Notes under the pieces: generated by a model
What the model was told of the DNA's origin: nothing
Seen by the model: only the letters and a program-made list of their open reading frames with translations
Database searches by the model: none
Part shown: piece by piece, positions 8,578 through 17,800 of the stretch
Layout: each line of letters opens with the position of its first letter
How positions within the stretch are numbered: position 1 is the first letter of the stretch
Origin: Pseudo-nitzschia pungens
Lineage: Eukaryota > Bacillariophyta > Bacillariophyceae > Bacillariales > Bacillariaceae
Direction: 5' to 3'
Assembly (NCBI GenBank): GCA_037355855.1
Contig: CM074758.1
Location: 1,647,001 to 1,711,000 of the forward strand
DNA: 64,000 nt
Translations under genes and position numbers: made by a program

Positions 8578-11110
8578 TACATCGATGATCTGCTGAGTGC
8601 GATGCAACCCGGGCCGCGGACCGCGAGGGACATTCTGATGGAACCAACCATCGACGACGTGCTGGGGACCGGCAGCGAACCTCCCTTTTCGTACCTCACG
8701 TGCCAACCCTGTTCGCCAGGCGACGCCACCGCCGCGGCAGCTTCGGGCTCAAACGCAACAACAAACCCGGCATCGACGCAACCCTCCGATGCCGACGCGC
8801 CCACCACAATGGAACTCTTGATGGATCCCACACTGAGCTCGAATCCAAGCGCGAACGGAAGCGCAAGGAATCCGACTCCGGGCGCAACAAACCCGGCATC
8901 GACGCAATCGTCCGATGCCGACGTGCCCACCACAATGGAACTCTTGATGGATCCCACACTAAACTTCGACATGGACGATGCGGTGGGTTCCGACGGTCTC
9001 CCCTTTTACATGATGTGCCAACCGTGCGACCCGCGAAGCGCCAACGCTCTGTTTGGCGGACTCGGCAATGGCAATGGCAATGGCAATGGCAGCAGCAACG
9101 GCGCCGGCACCGGCATGGACAACAGCGGCAGCAACCTTGCCGCTAGCTCGGCCTACTGGGGAGCTCCCTTTCCCGCGCCCAGCGGCGGCCTTGCGCCCAT
9201 CAGCGAGGACCAAGCGATGACCAACAACGGCGAGGACGGATCCGGAATGGTAGAACGCGACAAGGAGCAGTACGTCCGGGATCTCAAGGCTCTGTACGCG
9301 CAGTCGGGCGCGACCAAGCGAAGGCGGGAGGGAGACGACCTGACGCCGCTGGACCACAACGTCTACGGCGACATGGACGGGGGAAACCCACCGATGAGCG
9401 ACGACTTCCACCAACTCGCGCTGCAGTTGCAGCGCGAACAGGAGGAGAGGGAGTACCGCGAGTGGTTCCGGGACGCGACCCACTGGGCGGAGGCCTTTGG
9501 GGTCCGACCGAACGGCGGCGCGGAGCGAACGGAGGGAGAATCCCGAGCCAAAAAGGCTCCCTCCGGGGACACTTCCAAGTCCGGCCTGGGGCACAAGGAA
9601 GTGATCTACGGAATATCCTTCAGCGAGGACGGAAAGTACGTCGCGACGGCCAGCCAGGATTCCACCGTCTGCATCTGGGACGTCGCCACGCACCGGCTCT
9701 TGTCGACGCTCAAGGGGCACGACACCAAGTACGAGTGCCTGCGCGTGGACTGGGCCAGCCGGGCCTGGGCCGAGGAAGCCCTGGATCGATCGGTCCTCTT
9801 TGCCAACCTGATTGTCAGCGGCGGGGCCGATGGCACGGTGAAAGTCTGGGCCTGCAAGGACCGGGACGGCAGGGACGACAACGGCCTGCGAATCATCGAC
9901 AACCAGTGGGAGTGCCAATACACGCTGGACCACGCGAGTCTCTTGTCGAAGGGAACGAATGCCGAGAAATCGGCCGGGGAAAAGGAGAGAGCCCCGGACG
10001 ACGAGAACGAAACCGCCGGGGATTCCGGCGAGAACGAAAAGCCCCAGATCTACTCCCTTCAATTCATCGACGACTGGAGGGTCTTCAACAAGGAGTTGCT
10101 CGAGCAACAGCAACAGTGCTCGCGCCACGCGAAAGCAAAGGAAGCGCAGCGGGACAACCAAGATCCCGTCGCGAATTCCTTCCTGATGACGTCCTCCGAC
10201 GAATTCATTCACCTCTGGGAAGTCGAGCCCCATTCGATGGACCAGCAGCTCGCACTCAACGGCCAGAAGGTCCGGATTCTGCAGGAAAAGATCAAACTCA
10301 GGGAAGTCATGAGCCTCCATTTCGGTCCCCTCGCGGAACACGGCTACGGTGTGACCGCCTGCAGCATCACGGGCGAGGGACTGAAATTGCCCCCGCCTCC
10401 CACCAAGAAGAAGAAGAACGCGGCTCCCCGAGACGGGTCGACTCCCTTTGGGGGCGACCGCAATCCCGACAACACCATTTTCGTGTTCGACGCCGCGTAC
10501 TCCCCGGGCAGCGGACTCTTGGGGGTGGCGCTCGCCGATGGCAGCCTGCGGTTGGTGAACGGGAGGGGCATTTGCATCTCGGTCATCAATCTCCCCGGGT
10601 AACCGGTCCCACCTGACCTCCTTTTGCTGGGACGCGACCGGAAACCGATTGGCGACCTGTGTGGGGACGGGGCACCTCATCACGTGGTCGCTGGATCCCG
10701 ACAGCCACAAGGGAGGGAACTACAACACCGTTGCCGCGTGCACCGCCATTTTCGAGGGGGGACACCAGAGCGGGCGCCCCCTGTTTGGATCTCGATTCTG
10801 CGGCGGAGACGACGAAAACCTGTTGCTATCGTGGGGTGTCGACGGGAAACTGTGCCTGTGGTATTCGAAGGCGCGTGGAAACATATACGACCCCGTTGCG
10901 ATACTCAGGGACGACGCGAGCTATCCCGTTTTTGCCGTGGAACTGTCTCCTTCCGAAGACCACGCAGTGGTCGGTGGTGGCAGCGACGGCGGATTCATTG
11001 GCGTCCCACTCCACTTCTACGGCATTCCTCCTCTCGCGGATAAGAGAGCCGAAGTCACAGAGCTCTCGGACGATCCCAACGAGAAAAAAGAGGTGTCACA
11101 GGTGACTTAG
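7396..11110 (+). CDS. WD40-repeat protein with long acidic, repetitive N-terminus; one frame break
   Basis: About 1,237 residues if the frame break at 10597-10602 is bridged. Residues 1-700 are low complexity: a poly-Asp run, Asn-Pro/Asn-Ser/Asn-Thr repeats, a Ser-Asn run, a Gly-Asn run and three related copies of a module starting '(I/E)LLM(D/E)PT', two of which end in a 'CQPC' motif. From about residue 730 there are WD40 repeats ('VIYGISFSEDGKYVATASQDSTVCIWD', shown here only in outline as G-K-Y-V-A-T then W-D; 'LIVSGGADGTVKVW'; 'FLMTSSDEFIHLW'; after the break 'HLTSFCWDATGNRLATC' and 'LLLSWGVDGKLCLW'). The blades suggest a scaffold protein; no specific complex can be named. The gene is visibly richer in G+C than its neighbours and uses C/G third positions, which also creates long antisense shadow ORFs. 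No signal peptide. The start at 7396 is the first ATG and is uncertain. Confidence 0.75.
7561..7587. repeat. (GAC)9 repeat encoding poly-Asp
   Basis: Nine GAC codons near the start of the WD40 gene. It is in frame, so length changes only alter the Asp run. Confidence 0.95.
8035..8091. repeat. AATTCG/AATACG/AATCCG hexanucleotide repeat
   Basis: Tandem six-base units in frame in the WD40 gene, encoding alternating Asn with Ser, Pro or Thr. Interrupted units suggest an older repeat. Confidence 0.9.
8532..8575. repeat. (CAACAG)n hexanucleotide repeat
   Basis: About seven near-perfect units in frame in the WD40 gene, read as alternating Ser and Asn. Confidence 0.9.
8759..8960 (+). repeat. 76-bp direct repeat, two copies, in the WD40 gene
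   Basis: Copies at 8759-8834 and 8885-8960 differ at about three positions and are offset by 126 bp (42 codons), so both are in frame. Each encodes Thr-Asn-Pro-Ala-Ser-Thr-Gln followed by the M-E-L-L-M-D-P-T motif. A more diverged relative, D-I-L-M-E-P-T, lies upstream near 8632. High identity suggests a recent internal duplication. Confidence 0.9.
9064..9090. repeat. (GGCAAT)n hexanucleotide repeat
   Basis: Four to five units in frame in the WD40 gene, encoding alternating Gly and Asn. Confidence 0.9.
10591..10605 (+). other. Frame break in the WD40 gene (CTC CCC GGG TAA C)
   Basis: The upstream frame reads I-N-L-P-G and meets TAA at 10600-10602. The +1 frame continues at once as N-R-S-H-L-T-S-F-C-W-D, a normal WD40 strand, for 170 more residues. 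No AG acceptor lies close enough to make this an intron. It could be an extra G in the GGG run, a real mutation, or +1 slippage from GGG to GGT before the stop codon. Confidence 0.85.
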
Positions 11111-11496
11111 ACAGTGCAAAGGGGATAGAAGCACCGAATCGTTGATTTGTTGAAGCATTTTTATCTTTCCTTCTTCCTTTCGCAACATAATGAATCATTC
11201 TTGCAGTAAATAACGATTTTTTTCTACGTGTATTGCATATTTATCAAAATTGATGACATGCTGTGCTCTACATCTTTTGGATGAATCAGGATGGATTGAT
11301 CCAGATGTTGATGTGCCAGTCATGGAGTCGAGAGAGCAGTCCCGATGCAACATTCACGGATCCGCTTTGTTTCGCGGCGAGCCGACCGGCATTCCGGACA
11401 CTTCATAATAGTGCTGCTCCATGCTTCAATTTTTCGAACCCTATTCTTTGTCCAATCTATTCGCGTTGATTGAATACTGTTTGATACCTGCCGGAT
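11111..11496. other. Convergent intergenic region
   Basis: 3' flanks of the WD40 gene (plus) and the plastid protein gene (minus). No supported coding sequence; the 68-residue ORF at 11263 looks random. Confidence 0.5.
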
Positions 11497-12000
11497 CTAA
11501 ACGTAAAAGGATTCACCCGACAACCCCGTATTGATATCGGATGGAGCGGTCAACAGCGAAAGACCAACCGACACCAGAGCCAACACTGCGATCCAAAATC
11601 TCCAGTCTCCGGAAAGGGATCGTACGTCGGGGAGCATGTCACCTACAGCAGATCCTGCTTCCGATACCTTTTTCGTTGCGGTGTTGGCTGCTTTGATGGC
11701 AGCGATCTCCGCCTCGCTCTTGTAAAAATCTTTTCCGGGTCGTTCCTGTCCGCCATCGAGTTTTCCATCCTTAGCCACAACCTTTTTCCATTCGGCGTCC
11801 CAGTCTACATTTCCGCTGTAATCTGCTGATTCGTCCGGTGGAAAGTCATCTTTCTCCTTCACGAGAAACAAGGCCCGCATCTGTCTGGACTGGAAAAGTG
11901 TCGCGGGTTTGTTGCCGTGACTTCGACTCGGCGAAAAGGCCAGGGTGGTCGTGCCGCAGACGGCCATCAGGCATGAGATGGTTAGCAACAAACGATTCAT
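11497..12000 (-). CDS. Plastid-targeted small membrane protein
   Basis: A 167-residue protein. Residues 1-21 form a signal peptide (M-N-R-L-L-L-T-I-S-C-L) ending in 'TTTLAFSPSRS'. The A-F at the cleavage site, followed by a basic Ser-rich transit peptide, is the bipartite presequence that diatoms use for plastid import. The mature part is charged (D/E/K-rich). One hydrophobic helix lies near the C-terminus ('FWIAVLALVSVGLSLLTA', about residues 135-152), followed by a short polar tail. This suggests a thylakoid or plastid-envelope protein anchored by its C-terminus. No named family recognised. No intron. Its start is about 590 bp from the divergent Sec61 alpha gene. Confidence 0.75.
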   Translation of the reverse strand: MNRLLLTISCLMAVCGTTTLAFSPSRSHGNKPATLFQSRQMRALFLVKEKDDFPPDESADYSGNVDWDAEWKKVVAKDGKLDGGQERPGKDFYKSEAEIAAIKAANTATKKVSEAGSAVGDMLPDVRSLSGDWRFWIAVLALVSVGLSLLTAPSDINTGLSGESFYV

Positions 12001-12590
12001 TTTGCTTTCACTGCGACTGTAAAAGTTACTCGGAATCCGAAAGATTTACTGCGTCTGTTATTTTCAGAAGAACTCGGAGGCCCTTTCTGAAGTTGTTCCT
12101 AGTATCAGCAATAAGCATGCGAGAAAACGGGTTCAATCACAAAACAACTGACGCAATCATGATGCTGGTGTTTTTGTTAGCAAGATGGTAAATCTTATCT
12201 GGAGATTTGGAACGCTAAGTGCGCGCGTCAGCAAAGATCGCCATCATCTTGTTTCCTCTTTCTTTATTCGAAAAATAGGGTTGAGGTTAACGGTCAATGA
12301 AACAAGAAAGTGATCCATCCCCTTGACTGGCGGACAGACGGCCTGCGCTCAGATTTAAAAAAAAAAAATGCGACACGCGTGAGAATCATTTTGAGGATCA
12401 CAAATCGATGGAGAGCAACGTGCGGTGGTGCGTGTGAGAGCAATCCCTCTTTGTCTCAGTTTTGTTGCTCCGTAAGGCTTACAGTAACTTACCGCAAAAA
12501 AAGCTTTCTGTTGCACCGAGAATCGGTCACAAAATCGTATCAACCACTACCACAGTTGTGTTGACAACAGTAGAGCGGTGACAAACAACC
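12001..12590. other. Divergent promoter region of plastid protein and Sec61 alpha
   Basis: Contains both 5' flanks. A short run of A (12358-12368) and a GTAACTTACCG word (12484-12494) are visible. No coding sequence supported. Confidence 0.5.
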
Positions 12591-14260
12591 ATGAGATTCC
12601 TTCACTTGATCCGTCCCGTCATGGCGGTCCTCCCTGAGGTTGAGGCCCCTGACCGAAAGGTGCGGTACAAAAGACTTTCGCCTTGCATGAAAATGAACAC
12701 TTGCCCAGTCGACAATGGACATAAAAAAATATTGGTATCCGTTGCTTCGTAGAGTCTACGTAGTTTTCCTACCAGAAAACTCGTGACTCGACTCCTTTCT
12801 GACCGGTAAACGGTAAAAGAGGAATGACTAAAACGATGGTTGGCGGTACTCCCAACGCAACGCCTCTAACGACTGTTTCTGGATGCTTTCCTTGACTTCT
12901 TCCACCCGAATAGATTCCGTTCCGTGAAAAGCTTCTCTGGACTTCCATTGTCCTTTTCATTTTCTTGGTATGCTGTCAAATCCCTATTTACGGTGTCCAA
13001 TCCGCCAAGTCCAGCGATCCTTTCTACTGGATGCGTGTTATTCTTGCTTCCAACCGTGGTACTCTGATGGAACTTGGTATCAGTCCCATCGTTACCTCCG
13101 GTTTGGTTATGCAGCTCTTGGCTGGTTCCCGTATCATTGAGGTCGACTACAATGTCAAGGAAGATCGTGCGTTGTTTTCCGGTGCCCAAAAACTCTTTGG
13201 TCTCTTGATTACTCTCGGTGAAGCCATCGCTTATGTTGCCAGTGGAATGTACGGAGATCTCAGTTCCATCGGTGCCGGTAACGCCATTTTGATCATCTTC
13301 CAGCTTTTCTGTGCCGGTTTGATTGTCCTTACGCTCGACGAGCTTTTGCAAAAGGGATATGGTCTTGGATCTGGTATTTCCATTTTCATCGCCACCAACA
13401 TTTGCGAAACCATCGTCTGGAAGGCCTTCAGTCCCACTACCATCAACACCGGTAGAGGAACCGAATTTGAGGGTGCTATCATCGCTCTTTTCCATCTTCT
13501 CATCACTCGTTCCGACAAGGTTAAGGCTCTTCGTGAGGCCCTCTACCGCCAGAACCTTCCTAACTTGACCAACCTTTTGGCTACCCTCTTGATTTTCGTC
13601 ATTGTCATCTACTTCCAAGGATGGCGTGTCGACCTTCCTGTCAAGTACCAAAAGTACCGTGGACAACAAGGAAACTACCCCATCAAGCTCTTCTACACAT
13701 CGAACATGCCTATCATTCTTCAAACTGCTCTTGTCTCCAACTTGTACTTTGTCTCCCAACTTTTGTACAACCGTGCCCCTACCAATGTATTGGTCCGTCT
13801 TCTTGGACAATGGCAAGATGTCGAAGGTACCATGGGACAAAAGATCCCTGTCGGAGGTATTGCTTACTACATCTCCCCTCCTACTTCGTTCAAGGAGATC
13901 GTTTACGATCCGTTCCACGCCGTTTTCTACCTTACTTTCATCTTGACGGCTTGTGCTCTCTTCAGTAAGACCTGGATCGAAGTTTCCGGATCTTCTGCCC
14001 GTGATGTTGCCAAGCAGCTTCGTGACAACCAAATGGTCATGAAGGGACACCGTGACTCCGCTTTGATCCACGTCTTGAACCGATACATTCCTACCGCTGC
14101 TGCCTTCGGTGGAATGTGCATTGGTGCCTTGTCTGTTATTGCCGATTTCATGGGAGCTATTGGAAGCGGTACGGGTATTCTTCTCTCCGTCACTATCATC
14201 TTCGGACTTTACGAGAACTTCGTGAAGGAACAACGTGAGGGAGGTGCTTTCGGGTTCTAA
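12591..14260 (+). CDS. SEC61A: Protein transport protein Sec61 subunit alpha
   Basis: The pore-forming subunit of the ER translocon, moving nascent secretory and membrane proteins across or into the ER membrane. Two exons are joined here: 12591-12659 ([10 protein letters not shown]... ending 'APDRK') and 12914-14260 (starting '[20 protein letters not shown]'), with a 254-bp intron starting GTGCGG and ending ATAG. Together they encode 471 residues, close to the usual length near 475. The join restores the conserved 'PERKIPFREK' region. Ten transmembrane helices are expected. Visible landmarks: the plug region '[20 protein letters not shown]', '[16 protein letters not shown]', and '[20 protein letters not shown]' at the C-terminus. 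Codon use is strongly biased (TTC, AAG, CTT/CTC, GGT/GGA), as in highly expressed genes. The bias also produces a 477-codon antisense ORF, which is not a gene. Confidence 0.97.
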
Positions 14261-14876
14261 AAAAATCAAAATAAAAAGTTGTGAGGAAAACTTCACCAAA
14301 TTTTATGATAGAATTTGTTGGGATTTGAGAGTTCGCACGGTGTTTGAATGAGGTTGATGAATCTTTTTCTATGACACGGTCGCGTCCGAAATAAGTAGCG
14401 TTGGAGGTGCAACTGTGGTCGGTTCCGTATGGGCTGGATGATAGTCGTCGCCCTTTGTTGAGAGGCCGCGCTATCTCTCCTTATTGTAATGAAAGTTAGA
14501 AAAGGGAAGCTGCGGGCACAACGCCGCCACCGTCTGTTTGAGAAAAGAAACAGATTCCTGTTTCAATACAGTGTGAAACAAATTCTCAATAAAAATTACA
14601 TCATCTTTTGTAACAAAATCAGTTAAAATCGAATGTCTTAAATACTTCATTATTCCTATCGATTTCTGCTGCGCTACCTAGCGATAAGTGCTTCATGCGG
14701 AAGTCCCTGACTTGAACTTGTATTCATTCCTTGTTGAAAATCAGTTTCCAGAACACTTCGTTGATTGCAAAGCAATTGAATAGAAGACTTCGCGAAACTG
14801 AAACTTGCAATTCTGCTGGTTCGTATTCATATTTTCACCGTACTATTTATTTAGTATCACATGATTCGAAAAAACT
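14261..14876. other. Convergent intergenic region
   Basis: 3' flanks of Sec61 alpha (plus) and SCC2 (minus). AT-rich towards 14580-14640. No supported coding sequence; the plus-strand ORF at 14731 is antisense to the SCC2 end. Confidence 0.5.
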
Positions 14877-17800
14877 TCAGATTGTTTCACTTTCTTCCTC
14901 AACGTCGCCGGAATCCAGTCTAGGACGCTTTGACCTCATGATCTCTTCTTCCGAGATTTCATTTTCGGTGTCACTGTCCTCAAGGAGGGATGCATTGCTG
15001 ACTTCTGATCTCATGAGACGACGAAATTCTGAATATTGAATGATGCATGCATTCAAAAAATCATCATCGTTTACAGTTTCCATTGCAGCGTTCTTGCAGT
15101 GACGGAATGTCGGTAGTTGTGAGTCAAAAGTAGATGTAGGTAGACGGCTTTTGCACCTGGTTTCTCCCCTATCTCTTTTTTGTCCGGGTTGAATCCTACA
15201 CATCTCGATTCGCTCAAATTATATGCTAATCTGAGAAAGCTCTTCAGACGGAGCAACAAAATCAAACACCCAGCTTCAGAGCACAGTTCTGAAAATTCCG
15301 AAATGTCAAATGGGAGGTTCCCTCCTGAAAAGGCTGAGATATGATTTGCAGGATGAGGATAATGATTTTCTGTCGCTACTTCCAGTTGATCTGCTTCAGA
15401 GTTCACCTCGTCTAATTCATCGTCGCTTGCCAAACCATGCGGACGGAGGAACGAAGCAAATTTATCCAGTAGATCAGCACCCTGCAGAGCAATATTGGAG
15501 GAAATGTAGTAGATGATATAGAGTGCATCCGATGCAACATTGTACGGTAGATACGCAAGTACTTGAGATGTGAACGACAGCAGCATCAGTCTTGATATAG
15601 CTGAATCAGTTGAATTCCCTTCACTGCTATTGAAATTTTGCGGGTCAAATAGGCTCAAAAGATTGCGGAAAAGACCGCGGCGTTGTTTCTTGATTGTGGC
15701 GATGCAGTTTTTGTAAACGCTTCCAAATACGCATTCTTTCTGCAAAGTTCCGTCCTTTCTTACTGTAATCAAAGCGGAAACCTCTTCCAAATCTGGGTAA
15801 ACCGCAATCTGAAACAAATATGCCTGCTTGACACCGGCACAAAGACGTTGTCTTAGCATGTCTGGTCGCTTTTCGCCTTCAAGCATCAAGAATTTGAGAG
15901 CACTTATTCGAATGGTTTCTTCGACATCTCCTTGCAGGGCTAACAAATGAGGCGTTGCTTCATTCGGATTGAGTTGACCTTGGCGCAATAGATGGCCTAT
16001 GAGATCGACGGCAGCAAACCGTATATCTTTTTCGCGACATTTCGTCATTTCAAAGAGACGCGATGAATGGTTGGTCAGGATGCCACCAAAAAGAGTAGCA
16101 TCGGCATCTTGATCCCCTGATATTTTCTTCGAGACCGTAATGTTCTTTTTGGAGTCCATACGTGCTTTTGCCTCTCCGCTCTCAACACGTGATTCTTCAG
16201 CGAGTAAAATATCACGCCAGCAACGTAGGGACTCCCGTTGAACAGGTTCAGGTGATGTCGATGCCATCACCTCGGTCAGCAGACCACTGTTTTCTAGTTT
16301 TAGCATCTCTCTAGGATGGGCCATAAAAATTCCCGCTAACGCCTGAATAGCACAAACCTTTGTCATCACATCGTCCTTCGCATAAAATTTCATGAAAATC
16401 TTTTCGCAGAGGGGTGCGACTCGTGTAAGAGTGATTTCATCTGTATTTTCTTCCTCATCTTCGTCATCCTCTTCTATGTCTATTGAGTCGAATGAAGAGA
16501 ATTCGTAATATCGGCAAATGGAACCCAAAACGCTGAGAGCCCGACTCACGTGATTCTTTGCCTTTTTTTTCTTTGTATAGTCTCCTGACTTGTTCATCTT
16601 TACGAGGTACGAATAAAATATTTTTGTCAATGCAAGGAGTCGTTCCCCGAAAATCCCTGCGCTACCCTTCACTTCTTTCCCGGAAAATAAGCATAGCGCC
16701 TGTACTGCAGACGAGGAAGCAGCTTTGCCCCATTTTTTCGTTATGGCCGCAAGGTCATCAGCGAGTGATGTATGCGCAAGTCTTTCGCAATCTTCGTTGT
16801 CCAGTTCGGGGACAACACGGGATAAGACCCCGCACAGTGAACATGCGATATGAGCCTCATCCATCGGTTTCAAACCATTGTCGACCTTCAAATAAGGGAG
16901 GAGCGTATCCAGATGCCTCAGAACATCAGTCGGTGAAGCATCTGTAAAGACACGAAGGGTTCTAAAAATGGATACAAGGTCTCCTCCTTTCTCCCCAATT
17001 GATTTGTCGCCATCTTCTTCGACAGCGAGCAGCATCTCGAACAACGCATCCACCAGCATCGACATGTGATTCTTAGCGAGCCCACATCGTTTTCGTCGTG
17101 CTGATGACTTTTTGCTCTTATCGGAATCCGGTGTGTCAGAAAGAAGTTCTCGGAAGAGTAGCGTCAAATCGTGCTCTGTATTTGCAGCTTTGACAACTTC
17201 TACCATTTGGTGTGCTGCAACTTGCGATCGAAGTTGAAGATATCTACTTCTGCATTTTCTCGCTGTAGATCTCGTACTTTTTGTGACAGTAGACCATGTG
17301 TTAGGAGTGTGTGGTATCAGGTTTGCCCCGGATGGACTTTTCGTTCCTGATGGAGGCCCCGAAGGTGTGGTATTCATTGTCATATCCTCCAAATTCATCA
17401 CTTTTGAGATGACCGGCGATGCTAGCTTGTCCAAATTTTGAATCGAATAGGATGGGTTTTTTCCGGGGTCGGCTGCCTTATCTCCGTCTTCAAGCCATAT
17501 TTTCGAAAAAAGATCGTAGATAAGATCTCGTACCGTATCGTCCTCCTTCGGATCAGCAGCTAAACGCAACATGACACTACATGCCTCGACACGACCATTG
17601 TAAGTCGGGTTTGTACACAGAATATCTCGGAGAACATGAACTGTCCGCTTTCGAACGCTCAAACCAGAATCTTTTAGGCCATGAATCAACGCTGGATGAA
17701 ACGCATTGGCAACTTCAGGAGTGTTCAGAACATATGAGCCAACCAACGAGACAACTGCATCTCGAACAGAAATGGACTCATCAGAGAAGCGCTTAGTTAC

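Noticed and set aside
8959..10710. 583-codon minus-strand ORF over the WD40 gene, and other long antisense ORFs at 7801-8706 and 7818-8429
   Set aside because: GC-rich coding DNA yields few stops on the opposite strand. The sense strand has clear WD40 repeats and in-frame repeats.
12866..14299. 477-codon minus-strand ORF over Sec61 alpha
   Set aside because: It is an exact antisense shadow produced by the strong codon bias of Sec61 alpha; the composition (V/D/E/S/T-rich) has no fold features.
14731..15039. 102-codon plus-strand ORF
   Set aside because: Antisense to the SCC2 C-terminal coding end.
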